In this document: in pieces, positions 42,343 to 51,283 of the stretch
How positions within the stretch are numbered: the first letter of the stretch is position 1
How the letters are laid out: each line of letters opens with the position of its first letter
Origin: Lebetimonas natsushimae
GTDB lineage: Bacteria > Campylobacterota > Campylobacteria > Campylobacterales > Nautiliaceae
Direction: 5' to 3'
Assembly: GCF_002335445.1 (NCBI RefSeq)
Contig: NZ_BDME01000001.1
Span: 186,001-250,000 of the forward strand
DNA: 64,000 bases
Notes under the pieces: model-generated
Seen by the model: the letters and a program-made list of their open reading frames with translations, nothing else
Databases searched by the model: none
Told to the model about the DNA's origin: nothing
Program-made: the position numbers and the translations under genes

Positions 42343-43639
42343 AGCTTTGGGATTTAAAGAACTGCTTGCAATCGGTATAGGCGGAATGATAGGGGGTGGT
42401 ATATTTACCATTCTTGGTATTTCTGTTTCAGTTGCCGGATTTTTAGCTCCTTTTGCAATAGCCCTTGGAGGAATTATTGCTTTATTTGCAGGATATGCAT
42501 ATGTTAAACTAGGAGTTTATTATAAGGATGAGGGGGCTACATACGCATTTTTTAAAAGAACCTTTTCTAATTCACATTTGGCTGCGGCTATAATAGGATG
42601 GTATACAGTATTCGGATATATCTCCACTATTGCTTTGTATGCCTATACATTTTCATCTTACTCCATAAGTCTTTTCAGTTTTGGTGAAAATGAATTAATC
42701 AGAAAAATAATAGCAATTTTGATAGTCTGGGTATTTGCCGCAATAAATCTATGGAGTGTCAGGGGAATGGGTGAAGTTGAAGATTTTATTGTTTATTTGA
42801 AACTTTTTATTTTAATTATTATTTCCCTTATTTTATTTTGTTTTTCAAAATATGATTTTCATTCTTTTATAACTGTTTTAAGCAGCGATTTCAAAAATAC
42901 TCCTTTTTTGAACATACTGATGGTTTCATCTGTTACATTTGTGGCATACGAAGGCTTTCAGTTAATAATTAACGGTGTTAAAGATATGGAAGAACCGGAT
43001 AAAAATATTCCAAAAGCTATATATTCAGCTATTTTTATTGTTTGTTTAATTTATTTTGTTATCGCATTAGCTAGTGTAATTGCTATTGAGAAATACGACT
43101 TAATAAGAAATAAAGAAGCTGCTCTTGCAGTAGGTATGAAATCGATTGTCGGGGAATGGGGTGGAGTTTTGGTGATTTTCAGTGCAGTTTTGGCAACTTC
43201 TAGTGCCATTAATTCTACACTTTTTGGTTCATCACGTCAGCTTGCAAGAATAGCGGACGACGGGTATATGCCAAAAATTTTAAGTTTTAGAAAAGGGACA
43301 ATTCCGACATACGCCATTATTACAATGGCTTTTGTTGCAAGTTTGCTTATAATTATAGGCAGTTTAAGGCTTATTTTGGAATTTGGAAGTATTACATTTT
43401 TACTTGTTTCTTTTTTAATGTCTTTAGCCAATTTTAAAATAAGGGACAAAACCAATTCTTCATTAAAAGTAACAATAATTTCAATGGTCGGACTGTTGAT
43501 AGGCGGGGTTTTTATATTTTATTATGAATATAAAATAAATCGGATCGAGCTTGTTTTTGTGTTTTCATTATATATAATTATCGGGATTTTAGCGTTTTTT
43601 TATGCAAGGAGAAAGATTGCAGAAAATTCAAACAAATGA
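42335..43639 (+). CDS. APC-superfamily amino-acid permease
   Basis: A 434-residue transporter with twelve predicted transmembrane segments. It starts at the internal ATG 42335 (TKALGFKELLAIGIGGMIGGGIF), which carries the amino-acid/polyamine/organocation family's first-helix GxGIGxxIGgGIF signature. An upstream in-frame start would only add eight non-conserved residues. VAYEGFQ and helix 8 SSAINSTLFGSSRQ are further family blocks. It overlaps the cNMP-binding gene by 8 bp, so a regulatory link is possible. Substrate unknown. Confidence 0.88.
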   Translation: MTKALGFKELLAIGIGGMIGGGIFTILGISVSVAGFLAPFAIALGGIIALFAGYAYVKLGVYYKDEGATYAFFKRTFSNSHLAAAIIGWYTVFGYISTIALYAYTFSSYSISLFSFGENELIRKIIAILIVWVFAAINLWSVRGMGEVEDFIVYLKLFILIIISLILFCFSKYDFHSFITVLSSDFKNTPFLNILMVSSVTFVAYEGFQLIINGVKDMEEPDKNIPKAIYSAIFIVCLIYFVIALASVIAIEKYDLIRNKEAALAVGMKSIVGEWGGVLVIFSAVLATSSAINSTLFGSSRQLARIADDGYMPKILSFRKGTIPTYAIITMAFVASLLIIIGSLRLILEFGSITFLLVSFLMSLANFKIRDKTNSSLKVTIISMVGLLIGGVFIFYYEYKINRIELVFVFSLYIIIGILAFFYARRKIAENSNK

Positions 43640-44330
43640 CGGAAGTTTTACATTAAAAAGTGAAAAATATAATGAATGTTACCATTCAAGCGAAGGGGCT
43701 GTAAGAGAGAGTTTATACAAGCATATTTATCCCTCTTTTAGTGTAATTAAAAAAAAAGAAATTAATATACTGGATATCTGTTTCGGGCTTGGGTATAACA
43801 CATTTTTGAGCGTTTTAAACAGGCCAAAGGGGGTAAAACTCAATCTGTTTTCACCTGAAATGGATGAAAGTTTGGTTAGAAATTTAAAAAAATTCCCTTA
43901 TCCCGAAGAGTTTGAAAAAATCAGGCATATTATAAAAAAAGTGAGTAAAAATTTTTATTATGAGGACGAATGGATAAAAATTGAACTGTTTATAGGTGAT
44001 GCAAGGGAGTATATAAAAAAACTTAAAAATATTGATATTGTTTATCAGGATGCATTTTCACCAAAAGTTAATAAAGAATTATGGACAATGGAATATTTTA
44101 CACAGATAAAAAAAATATTAAATAAAAATGGTATAATAACTACATACAGTGTGGCCACACCTGTAAGGTGTGCTTTGTATAAACTCGGGTTTAAATTATA
44201 TACCCATAATACAGATAAAATAAGAAAAGGCACCATTGCATCTTTTGCCGATTTGCCTTTTAAAAAAGTGGATTTTGAGGAAAAACTAAGAAGGGTTGAT
44301 TGTTATTATTACAAAGATGAAAGGGTTTAA
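43617..44330 (+). CDS. MnmC-like tRNA methyltransferase domain protein
   Basis: A protein of about 237 residues with the MnmC N-terminal (DUF752) methyltransferase signature. QTNDGSFTLKSEKYNECYHS is followed by SAM-binding ICFGLGYNTFL and the DIVYQDAFSPKVNKELWT block. MnmC's methyltransferase domain makes mnm5U34 in tRNA; the oxidase half is absent, as in many bacteria. I chose TTG at 43617, five bases after AAGGAG; an ATG at 43602 lacks such a site. The start lies inside the permease gene. Confidence 0.82.
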   Translation: MQKIQTNDGSFTLKSEKYNECYHSSEGAVRESLYKHIYPSFSVIKKKEINILDICFGLGYNTFLSVLNRPKGVKLNLFSPEMDESLVRNLKKFPYPEEFEKIRHIIKKVSKNFYYEDEWIKIELFIGDAREYIKKLKNIDIVYQDAFSPKVNKELWTMEYFTQIKKILNKNGIITTYSVATPVRCALYKLGFKLYTHNTDKIRKGTIASFADLPFKKVDFEEKLRRVDCYYYKDERV

Positions 44331-45250
44331 TGAAAAAGTTTTTAATAATTTTTTTAACTGTTTTTATCAACGCCCAGCTTTTAAAACCGATTCCTGAAAA
44401 TGTTGCATATAGTAAACAAAAAGCGCTTCTTGGCAAAAAACTTTTTTTTGACACCAGACTTTCCATCGACAATAAAATTTCTTGTGCAAGCTGTCATAAT
44501 GTTTATAAAGGCGGGGATGACAATAGACAATTCAGCGTAGGGGTAAACGGATGTGTGGATAAACCCATGAATTCCCCTACGGTATTTAATTCTGTATTCA
44601 ATATTTCTTTTTTTTGGAATGGGAGAGCGCCGAGTCTTAAAATTCAGGCAGAAGAAGCCAATCAGGACTCTTGTGAAATGGGAATGAAACCGGATATTTT
44701 GGAAAAAAGACTTAATGAAATAGATGAATATAAAAACCTCTTTAAAAAAATTTACGGGGTTGATTATATTAAATATGATTTGGTTTTTGATGCAATTGCA
44801 GAGTTTGAAAAGACTTTAATTACACCTAACTCTAAATTTGATTTATATTTAAAAGGAAAGGCCAAACTTTCAAAAAAAGAAAAAGAAGGGTTTTTGCTTT
44901 TTAAAAGATACGGTTGTATAACTTGTCATAATGGAATAAATTTTGGAGGAAATTCATATCAGAAAATAGGGGCGGTTATTGAGGCTTATAAAATGCCAAG
45001 AGGACGTGACAGATATGAAATTACCAAAAATTGCGATGATAAATATGTGTATAAAGTCCCGACTTTAAGAAATATTGCCCTAACTTATCCTTATTTCCAT
45101 GATGGCAGTGTAAAAACCCTTGACAAGGCAGTAAAACTTATGGGATATTATAATTTGGGACTTTATTTAAGTGATGATGATATAGATAAAATAGTTGCCT
45201 TTTTAAAAACGCTTACGGGTAAAAAACCAAAAATACTGGATGAGAGATGA
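44330..45250 (+). CDS. di-haem cytochrome c peroxidase
   Basis: A 306-residue periplasmic protein with a signal peptide (KKFLIIFLTVFINA) and two c-type haem motifs: CASCH near residue 52 and CITCH near 200. It belongs to the bacterial CCP/MauG family, which reduces H2O2 with electrons from cytochrome c. It starts on the last base of the methyltransferase stop (TAATG) and overlaps the following EAL gene. In an anaerobe it would serve peroxide defence or peroxide respiration. Confidence 0.9.
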   Translation: MKKFLIIFLTVFINAQLLKPIPENVAYSKQKALLGKKLFFDTRLSIDNKISCASCHNVYKGGDDNRQFSVGVNGCVDKPMNSPTVFNSVFNISFFWNGRAPSLKIQAEEANQDSCEMGMKPDILEKRLNEIDEYKNLFKKIYGVDYIKYDLVFDAIAEFEKTLITPNSKFDLYLKGKAKLSKKEKEGFLLFKRYGCITCHNGINFGGNSYQKIGAVIEAYKMPRGRDRYEITKNCDDKYVYKVPTLRNIALTYPYFHDGSVKTLDKAVKLMGYYNLGLYLSDDDIDKIVAFLKTLTGKKPKILDER

Positions 45251-47286
45251 AAAAATTTGTAAGATTTAAATTTACTTCAAAACAGATAATTGTAGCAACA
45301 ATTGGTTTAATTATATTAGTAGTTATATATTTTTTTAATAATTATGCAAAAAATTATTTGATAAAGACAAATGAAATTAATTCTCTAATATTGGAAATTG
45401 AAAAAGAAGAATATAATTTGAATTATCATGTACTGAGAAATTCTTTTTTCCTTTATTCAAGTTTTGATGAAACGGCCCAGTCAATCAGAGACATACAGAA
45501 AAAATTAAAAATATTAAAAGAAAAATTGGCAAAATTTGAACCCGGTATGTTAAAGTATTTTCGGGATTATAAAAAAGAAATAGATAAAAAAATTGAATAT
45601 GTCTATGAATTTCAAAAAATAAATGCTCCTGTTAAAAATTCCACTATATTTTTAATAAATTTATTATCTACCCTGCCTGAATTGCATTTTCCTTTAAAAT
45701 ATAAAAAGAAAGCGGTTAATGCAATTTCTTCTGTATATTTGGCAAAATTTACCAATGATATTAGTTTAATAAAAAATATAGATTTAAATTATTTTAAAAA
45801 TTTAAAATTTAAAAACAAAGATTTAAATATTTTTAATCGGTCTTTGATATTAAATTTGGAAGTTGTTAAAAACAATTTAAAAAAATATAATTTCTATTTA
45901 AATGAAATTTTGAGTAATTCAAGTTTAATTAAGCTGAAAACTTTAAAACAAACATTTTTAAATATCACAAACAATGTAATAAAATCATTTGTAATTATAG
46001 GTTATATCGGTATAGGGTTTTTAATTTTAACAGTTGCAGGTCTTATTATTTTGATAGGTATGGTAGAAAAAGACAAAGATATTTTTAAAGAACTGGCGTA
46101 TATTGACAATGTTACCGGTTTATACAATATAAATAAATTTTTGGAAGATGAAAATTATTTTAATGTAATTTTACTTTTAAATATAGAAAAATTTAGAAAT
46201 ATAAATGAATTATACGGTAGGGAAGCCGGGGATAAAGTTTTAAAAGAGGTTGCTGATTACTTAAAAAATTTGAATATAAACAGTTACAGGATAGTTGCGG
46301 ATAATTTTGCTATTTTGCTTAACTCTAAAGAAGATGCAAAGAATATTTTAAATAAAATTTTTAAGGAATTTGATGAAATTTATTATTATATAGATAAAAA
46401 TTTAAAATTTCAGATTTCTTTTAACGCAGCTATCAGTGATATGAAACCTCTTTTAAAAACAGCTGAAATTGCAATGCATCATATAAAGAAAAATAAAAGA
46501 GTAAGAGTTATCAAATATATTCCGAAACTGGATAATTCAAAAGAAATAGAGGAAAATATTAAAAAATCAACCATTCTTTCAGAAGCTATAAGTGAAGATA
46601 AAATAATCCCTTATTTTCAGCCTATTGTGGATGTAAAAACGGGTGAAATTGTTAAATATGAAGTATTGGCAAGAATTGACAATAAAGGTAAAATTGAATC
46701 AATTTTTCCGTATCTGGAAATTGCAAAAGAAAACAGGGTTTATAAAGAGATTACAAAAACTGTTATTACTAAATCTTTCAATATATTTTACGGTAAAAAT
46801 ATCCCTTTTTCCATCAATTTGTCAATAGAAGATATTTTGGATGTGGACATTATATGTTTTTTAAAAAATAAATTAAAAGAATATAAGGGGATTGAAAAAT
46901 ATTTAACATTTGAAATTCTTGAGAGTGAAGCTATAAAAGATTACAAACAGATTGAAAAATTTGTAAAATTGATGAAAATGAAAGATATAGAATTTGCAAT
47001 AGATGATTTTGGAAGCGGATATTCAAATTTTACACATATTGTTAATCTGGATATTGATTATATTAAAATAGACGGAAGTTTGATAAAAAATATAAACAAA
47101 GACAGGGTTTCAAAAGAAATTGTAGAATTGATTTCTTTATTTGCAAAAAGGGAAAATATAAAAACTATTGCAGAATTTGTCCATAATAAAGAGGTTTTTG
47201 ATATTCTCAAAAAACTGGGAATAGATTGTGCACAGGGATTTTATTTGTATGAGCCGCTTCCTGGGCCGATTTTTAATAAAAATTAA
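45247..47286 (+). CDS. membrane c-di-GMP phosphodiesterase with degenerate GGDEF
   Basis: A 679-residue protein. Transmembrane helix 1 is at about 14-32, a periplasmic helical sensor follows, and helix 2 is at about 245-270. A GGDEF-fold domain (about 285-420) has lost its active motif. An EAL domain (about 440-670) keeps the metal and catalytic residues in YEVLARID, INLSIEDI, FEILESEAI, DDFGSGYSNF, YIKIDGS and TIAEFVHN. It therefore should degrade c-di-GMP, with the degenerate GGDEF possibly acting as a GTP-sensing module. It ends the pyrG-to-EAL run of genes. Confidence 0.88.
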   Translation: MKKFVRFKFTSKQIIVATIGLIILVVIYFFNNYAKNYLIKTNEINSLILEIEKEEYNLNYHVLRNSFFLYSSFDETAQSIRDIQKKLKILKEKLAKFEPGMLKYFRDYKKEIDKKIEYVYEFQKINAPVKNSTIFLINLLSTLPELHFPLKYKKKAVNAISSVYLAKFTNDISLIKNIDLNYFKNLKFKNKDLNIFNRSLILNLEVVKNNLKKYNFYLNEILSNSSLIKLKTLKQTFLNITNNVIKSFVIIGYIGIGFLILTVAGLIILIGMVEKDKDIFKELAYIDNVTGLYNINKFLEDENYFNVILLLNIEKFRNINELYGREAGDKVLKEVADYLKNLNINSYRIVADNFAILLNSKEDAKNILNKIFKEFDEIYYYIDKNLKFQISFNAAISDMKPLLKTAEIAMHHIKKNKRVRVIKYIPKLDNSKEIEENIKKSTILSEAISEDKIIPYFQPIVDVKTGEIVKYEVLARIDNKGKIESIFPYLEIAKENRVYKEITKTVITKSFNIFYGKNIPFSINLSIEDILDVDIICFLKNKLKEYKGIEKYLTFEILESEAIKDYKQIEKFVKLMKMKDIEFAIDDFGSGYSNFTHIVNLDIDYIKIDGSLIKNINKDRVSKEIVELISLFAKRENIKTIAEFVHNKEVFDILKKLGIDCAQGFYLYEPLPGPIFNKN

Positions 47287-47406
47287 TTTAACATAAATTT
47301 GACAAATTTGACATTTATTTTATAAATTTAACAAAAAATTAATATTTTTTAATTATAATTCTAATCCCCCCTTTTTCATCCTTTCTCCTTTTTTAATTAA
47401 AAGGTT
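47287..47406. other. convergent intergenic gap with an unused Shine-Dalgarno-ATG
   Basis: The AT-rich gap holds a TTTGAC direct repeat near 47297-47312 and, on the minus strand, a very strong ribosome-binding site (AAGGAGAAAGG) followed by ATG at 47379. It opens only an 8-codon reading frame ending at 47353, with a G6 run. No tRNA or other structured RNA was recognised. Confidence 0.4.
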
Positions 47407-47420
47407 GCCCCTTTTGGGGC
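47407..47420 (-). terminator. hairpin directly after the yraN stop
   Basis: GCCCC and GGGGC arms around a 4-base loop sit immediately after the minus-strand stop codon. The run after it is AACCTTTTAATT, only moderately T-rich, so termination efficiency is uncertain. Confidence 0.55.
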
Positions 47421-47747
47421 TTAAAATGTTATATTTTCAATAAATTCAATATCATCTTTTACAATAACAGCATCCACACAAAAAGCTGAGTTTATATTAT
47501 TCTTTTTTAAATAAACATAGGCCGATTTAATTATTCTGTTTAATTTAGATGATGTAATATTATAAATCGGTTCAAAGTTTTTACCGCTTTTAACTTCTAT
47601 AAAATGAAACACCCCGTTTTTAAAAGCTATAATATCAATTTCTCCAAATTTTGTGTAAAAATTTCTTTTTATTATTTTAAATTTTTTGCTTTTTAAATAT
47701 TGAACAGCTTCATTTTCGGCGATGTTTCCTTTATTCCTTGTATTCAT
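47421..47747 (-). CDS. yraN: YraN-family endonuclease-fold protein
   Basis: A 108-residue UPF0102/YraN family protein. [14 protein letters not shown] at the N-terminus, then [12 protein letters not shown] and FIEVKSG form the restriction-endonuclease-like core (E...D-ExK). The family is linked to DNA processing or uptake but the role is unproven. It overlaps the thioesterase gene by 17 bp and is the last gene of a minus-strand operon that includes PilM/N/O-like genes. Confidence 0.88.
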   Translation of the reverse strand: MNTRNKGNIAENEAVQYLKSKKFKIIKRNFYTKFGEIDIIAFKNGVFHFIEVKSGKNFEPIYNITSSKLNRIIKSAYVYLKKNNINSAFCVDAVIVKDDIEFIENITF

Positions 47748-48123
47748 ATAGAAGCTTTAAATGATTTTCAGGTATTTTAGATGGTTTTCCATTTTTAAGA
47801 TATGCAAGTGTCACTTTCATTTCAAATATTTTTTTATCGTTTTTATAAATGGATTGTATAGCTTCTACTTTTACTTTACCTATTTCTGAAATTTTAGTTT
47901 CGATTTCTATAATATCGCCGAGTTTTGCACTGGAGATGAATTTGGCAACAATATCTTTTACTACGTATCCTTCATCTTTTTCAAAAAAAATATTTTTACT
48001 AAAAAATATTTCGCTCCTTGCTTCTTCACAAAAAGATATATAGTTTGTATGATAAACGATTCCCCCGGCATCTGTGTGTGAATAATAAATTCTTTTTTTA
48101 TATTGCAACTTTTTATTTTCCAT
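47731..48123 (-). CDS. ybgC: YbgC-family acyl-CoA thioesterase
   Basis: A 130-residue hot-dog-fold thioesterase. [27 protein letters not shown] carries the catalytic Asp of the 4-hydroxybenzoyl-CoA/YbgC family. YbgC in Gram-negatives sits with tol-pal and acts on acyl-CoA or acyl-ACP. Here the start codon and MENKK N-terminus come from a heptamer tract, which also codes the end of the PilO-like gene upstream, with an 11-bp overlap. Confidence 0.85.
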   Translation of the reverse strand: MENKKLQYKKRIYYSHTDAGGIVYHTNYISFCEEARSEIFFSKNIFFEKDEGYVVKDIVAKFISSAKLGDIIEIETKISEIGKVKVEAIQSIYKNDKKIFEMKVTLAYLKNGKPSKIPENHLKLLYEYKE

Positions 48124-48148
48124 TTTTCATTTTCCATTTTTCATTAAT
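48107..48148 (-). repeat. heptamer repeat tract
   Basis: Six in-phase units on the minus strand (ATTAATG, AAAAATG, GAAAATG, AAAAATG, GAAAATA, AAAAGTT). The tract codes the last residues of the PilO-like protein ([11 protein letters not shown]), its stop region and the start of ybgC. Confidence 0.9.
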
Positions 48149-48697
48149 TTTATAGTGTTCTATTTTAAAACTAAGTGCAATGCTTTCTTCTTTTTTTTCA
48201 AAATTTACAGGAAAATATGCTCTTATTACATACTTATAATTTTTTAAAGCGTCTATAAAATCATAAAAATCTTTAGGAGATTTTATAATGGCATCCAGCA
48301 TATACGAAGTTTTAATAAAATCGTCTTTATAAATACTTGAATTTATTTCTCTAATGTTTGTTATATTCATAAATTTAGATGCAAAATTTTTAAAATTATT
48401 TTTATTAAAATCTCTGTTTAAAGCAGATATAATTTTGCTGTTCATTTTTTGAAGTTTTTTAAGTTCTTCATTTTTTTGTAGATAATGGTTTTTTAAAACA
48501 TTAAATTCTGATTGGGTTTTGTAAAATTCATTTTGATATTTTTTAAATATCCTTATAGTTGGGGCTATAATTACCCCTATACTAAGAAGTGTTAAAAAAA
48601 TGAAAAAAGTGAAAAACAGAAAATTTTTAACAATATCGATTCCATAAATTTTAATTGTCGGAAGTTTAAATGAAAAGTTTAATTTAGGCAGTTTCAT
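48113..48697 (-). CDS. PilO-like inner-membrane protein
   Basis: A 194-residue protein with one N-terminal transmembrane helix (about 24-48), a coiled-coil stalk (about 50-95) and a ferredoxin-like C-terminal region, the layout of PilO. With the upstream PilN-like and PilM-like genes it forms a type IV pilus/type II secretion alignment subcomplex, perhaps used in DNA uptake as in Campylobacter. Its last dozen residues are coded by a heptamer tract and look like an added tail. Assignment rests on topology and gene order rather than motifs. Confidence 0.6.
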   Translation of the reverse strand: MKLPKLNFSFKLPTIKIYGIDIVKNFLFFTFFIFLTLLSIGVIIAPTIRIFKKYQNEFYKTQSEFNVLKNHYLQKNEELKKLQKMNSKIISALNRDFNKNNFKNFASKFMNITNIREINSSIYKDDFIKTSYMLDAIIKSPKDFYDFIDALKNYKYVIRAYFPVNFEKKEESIALSFKIEHYKINEKWKMKNGK

Positions 48698-49200
48698 TGA
48701 GGACTCTTTAAGTAATTTTCGGATTTAAACCTATACCATCCGTTTGGCATTAAATAGAAATAGGTATGGGTTTCATTAAAAATTGACTCAAGTGGAGGTA
48801 ACATTAAAAAATTGTAAATATCTTTACTTGGTGTAATTCCATAGATAATTAATTTGTTTTTATCAAACTTGCAAGCATTAAGAGTAATAGGATCAGGTAT
48901 TAGATCAAGTAAGTTATTAATACTTTGTTTAAGAACAGTGTTTTTTACCATAATATCTTCATATAAAGTTTTTTCTTTCAAAATAAAGTTTTTTTGATTT
49001 TCAATATTCTTTAACTGTTTATTTAAAGTTGATATTTGATTTTGATAATTTTTAATATCTTTTTTAAATAAATAAGCTTTTATGCCTAAAAAAAGAGCAA
49101 ATAATAGATATAAGCTAAAAGAAATTGAAATAAATACAAGCCATAATTTTGTGTCTTCTTTAAACAAAGGTTTTGGTTTAGGTTTTGTAAAACTATACAT
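48694..49200 (-). CDS. PilN-like inner-membrane protein
   Basis: A 168-residue protein with a short basic cytoplasmic N-terminus (YSFTKPKPKPLFKEDTK), one transmembrane helix (about 24-46), a coiled coil (about 48-90) and a small C-terminal domain. This matches PilN, whose N-terminus binds PilM. It overlaps the PilO-like gene by ATGA and the PilM-like gene by 8 bp. Sequence motifs are weak, so the call relies on the M-N-O order. Confidence 0.6.
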   Translation of the reverse strand: MYSFTKPKPKPLFKEDTKLWLVFISISFSLYLLFALFLGIKAYLFKKDIKNYQNQISTLNKQLKNIENQKNFILKEKTLYEDIMVKNTVLKQSINNLLDLIPDPITLNACKFDKNKLIIYGITPSKDIYNFLMLPPLESIFNETHTYFYLMPNGWYRFKSENYLKSPQ

Positions 49201-50056
49201 TTTTCCTACTTATTTCATTTATGGTTTTTAATATATCTAAATTCTCTTTTTTTGATTCAATTAAAAGAGTGTCGTAAATTATTTTTGTAATATCCTCATT
49301 TAAAAAATCATTATCAAATATTATAATGTTTTCTATAAAATCGTCCGCAAAATTTTCATAATATTCTTCCAGAGAAGATTTTATAAAATTTATTACATCC
49401 ATTTCAATACCCGTAGTGATTTTATTATCTTCAAAGTCTATTTCACTCTCATCTATGTTGTCTATATCATCAATTATATCATCTTCAATATTTTCTATAA
49501 TGTTTTCGTTGTCTAGATTTTCTAATTCATTTTCGTCATTTTCTAACAATTCTTCTGCTTTTTCATAAATATCAGAAAAAATAGGTATGTTTTTATGATA
49601 AATTAAAATATAAAATTTTTCTTTTGTAATCAATATATACAATGTATTTATTTTTTTTGTTGCTTTGTAATCCATTAAGGCAAATATTGAATATATAAAA
49701 TCTATATTTATTTTTTTTGCTTCCATCAAATCATACAAAGATGTATAAAAAGCATATTTGTTGTTAACACATATATATTTGATGTTTTCTGTTTCTATCC
49801 CATATTTTGCAAAATCTGTTTTTTGGCATGACGGGACGACCCCCTGATTTATTGTTTGAATAATGGTTGAGGTATATGTTTGGGGAATTTCTTCTGAGAG
49901 TTCTTTTATCTTTTTTATTAATCCTTTTTTTTCTTCAAATTCAAAACGGTTTTCTTCTAATAAATTATTATTTTTATATATTTCATATAATAATTTATAA
50001 TTTTCATCATAATAACAGGAAATAAACTGTTGTTTAATAAATTTTTTTATGAACAT
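49193..50056 (-). CDS. PilM-like cytoplasmic protein with acidic insertion
   Basis: A 287-residue soluble protein placed where PilM would be in a pilM-N-O operon. The N-terminal half alternates strands and helices as in an actin-like fold, but canonical ATPase motifs are not evident. Residues about 175-220 are an extremely acidic Asp/Glu/Asn/Ile stretch (ENIEDDIIDDIDNIDE) that looks like a low-complexity insertion. The role in pilus or DNA-uptake machinery is inferred from neighbours. Confidence 0.5.
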   Translation of the reverse strand: MFIKKFIKQQFISCYYDENYKLLYEIYKNNNLLEENRFEFEEKKGLIKKIKELSEEIPQTYTSTIIQTINQGVVPSCQKTDFAKYGIETENIKYICVNNKYAFYTSLYDLMEAKKINIDFIYSIFALMDYKATKKINTLYILITKEKFYILIYHKNIPIFSDIYEKAEELLENDENELENLDNENIIENIEDDIIDDIDNIDESEIDFEDNKITTGIEMDVINFIKSSLEEYYENFADDFIENIIIFDNDFLNEDITKIIYDTLLIESKKENLDILKTINEISRKNV

Positions 50057-50856
50057 AGCGGATGCGCTTTTAAATAGTTTTTTAATTTTAAACTGGAATT
50101 CAGTTTGGTATATATCTGAGTAGTTGATATGAATTCATGTCCTAAAAGCTCACTTACATCGTTTATTCTGGCACCCCTATCAAGCATATATGTGGCGAAG
50201 GAATGTCTTAGCTGATGCGGGGTTACATGAATACCGGCTTTTTTAAAGGCTTTTTGGATTATATATCTGAGTTTACTGCTTCCGATAGGAATACCGTCTT
50301 TTTCAAAAAGATAAGTTTTTTTGGAATTTATTTCAAGATATTTTTTTATAAATTCTTTAAGTTTCGGATGAAGAGGCAGGATTCTTGTTTTGTTTCCCTT
50401 ACCTCTGATTTCTATCCAGTCGCCTTTAATGTCATTTAATTTTATATTTGCGGCTTCACTTATTCTAAGACCGAGTGAAAAAATGACCATAATTGCTAGA
50501 TATTCATCCATTGTCGCCAGTTTCAGTGCTTCTTTGATTTTTTCGAAATTGACAGGTTTTGGCAGGGTTTTCGGGACTTTTATATGTTCATCGCCTATAA
50601 TTTTATACTTAAACCCTTCCATTTGCAAAAATTCAAAAAAACTTCTAAGGGCTGAAATTTTTTTTGCTATTGTTTTTTTGTTAAGTTTTGCAATATGAAG
50701 TCTGTAAGGGGTAATGTCTATTTCATTATTGATAATTTCTATAAAATCTATAGCTTCTCTTAAAGTACTTTCGTATGTTCTTAATGTTTCTTCTGATTTG
50801 GTTTTTTCAATATATTTTAAAAATTTAGCCGCTTCTTTTTCCAAAAACTTCAACAT
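50047..50856 (-). CDS. xerH: XerH-like tyrosine recombinase
   Basis: A protein of about 269 residues with an N-terminal SAM-like core-binding domain and C-terminal catalytic domain. The active-site set is complete: Arg in LGLRISEAAN, Lys in GKGNKTRILPL, HxxR in HQLRHSFATYM, His in LLGHEFISTTQ and the nucleophile Tyr in IYTKLN. Campylobacterota resolve chromosome dimers with a single recombinase of this type at difH. I start it at ATG 50856, after AAAGGGA; ATG 50877 adds seven residues. No dif site was recognised in the window. Confidence 0.85.
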   Translation of the reverse strand: MLKFLEKEAAKFLKYIEKTKSEETLRTYESTLREAIDFIEIINNEIDITPYRLHIAKLNKKTIAKKISALRSFFEFLQMEGFKYKIIGDEHIKVPKTLPKPVNFEKIKEALKLATMDEYLAIMVIFSLGLRISEAANIKLNDIKGDWIEIRGKGNKTRILPLHPKLKEFIKKYLEINSKKTYLFEKDGIPIGSSKLRYIIQKAFKKAGIHVTPHQLRHSFATYMLDRGARINDVSELLGHEFISTTQIYTKLNSSLKLKNYLKAHPLCS

Positions 50857-51283
50857 ATAGTTTTTTCCCTTTCTCATACATTTCTTTTGCCTTTATTTTA
50901 AGATTTTCCGGCAAAAGATGTGAAGGTGGTAATGTCTTATATTCTTCCATGATAATTTCAAGCATTATTTTTACTTTCTGTTTATCCTTTTTAGTAATCT
51001 TGTTTTTATTAGCTATTTGTTCTATTTCTTTAAAATATTTAATAGAATCGTTTATATAATTCTGCCACTGTTTTGCAATTTTTGACTGTGTATAAACGGT
51101 AAAAGCCATCCTGTTGTATGGGTCTAAAATATATGCTTTTTTTGCCAATTTTTCTGCTTTTTTATAATCGCCTGTTTCAAAAAAATATTTAGCTTCCATT
51201 GATAATCTGTATGAATCATTTAGCATATAATAAATAAAAACCGATATAATAATTATACCAAGAAATAAGAAAACTTTTTTTAT
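50825..51283 (-). CDS. membrane-anchored TPR-like protein, probable ATA start
   Basis: From the first ATG (51226) this is a 133-residue soluble helical protein with a TPR-like repeat ([25 protein letters not shown]). The open frame extends upstream to an ATA at 51283 and encodes [18 protein letters not shown], a perfect membrane anchor. The ATA lies 7 bases after AGGAG and overlaps the miaB stop as ATAA, just where an ATGA overlap would be. I therefore favour 152 residues starting at ATA, or a start-codon mutation. Function unknown; it precedes xerH. Confidence 0.6.
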   Translation of the reverse strand: MKKVFLFLGIIIISVFIYYMLNDSYRLSMEAKYFFETGDYKKAEKLAKKAYILDPYNRMAFTVYTQSKIAKQWQNYINDSIKYFKEIEQIANKNKITKKDKQKVKIMLEIIMEEYKTLPPSHLLPENLKIKAKEMYEKGKKLYVEVFGKRSG

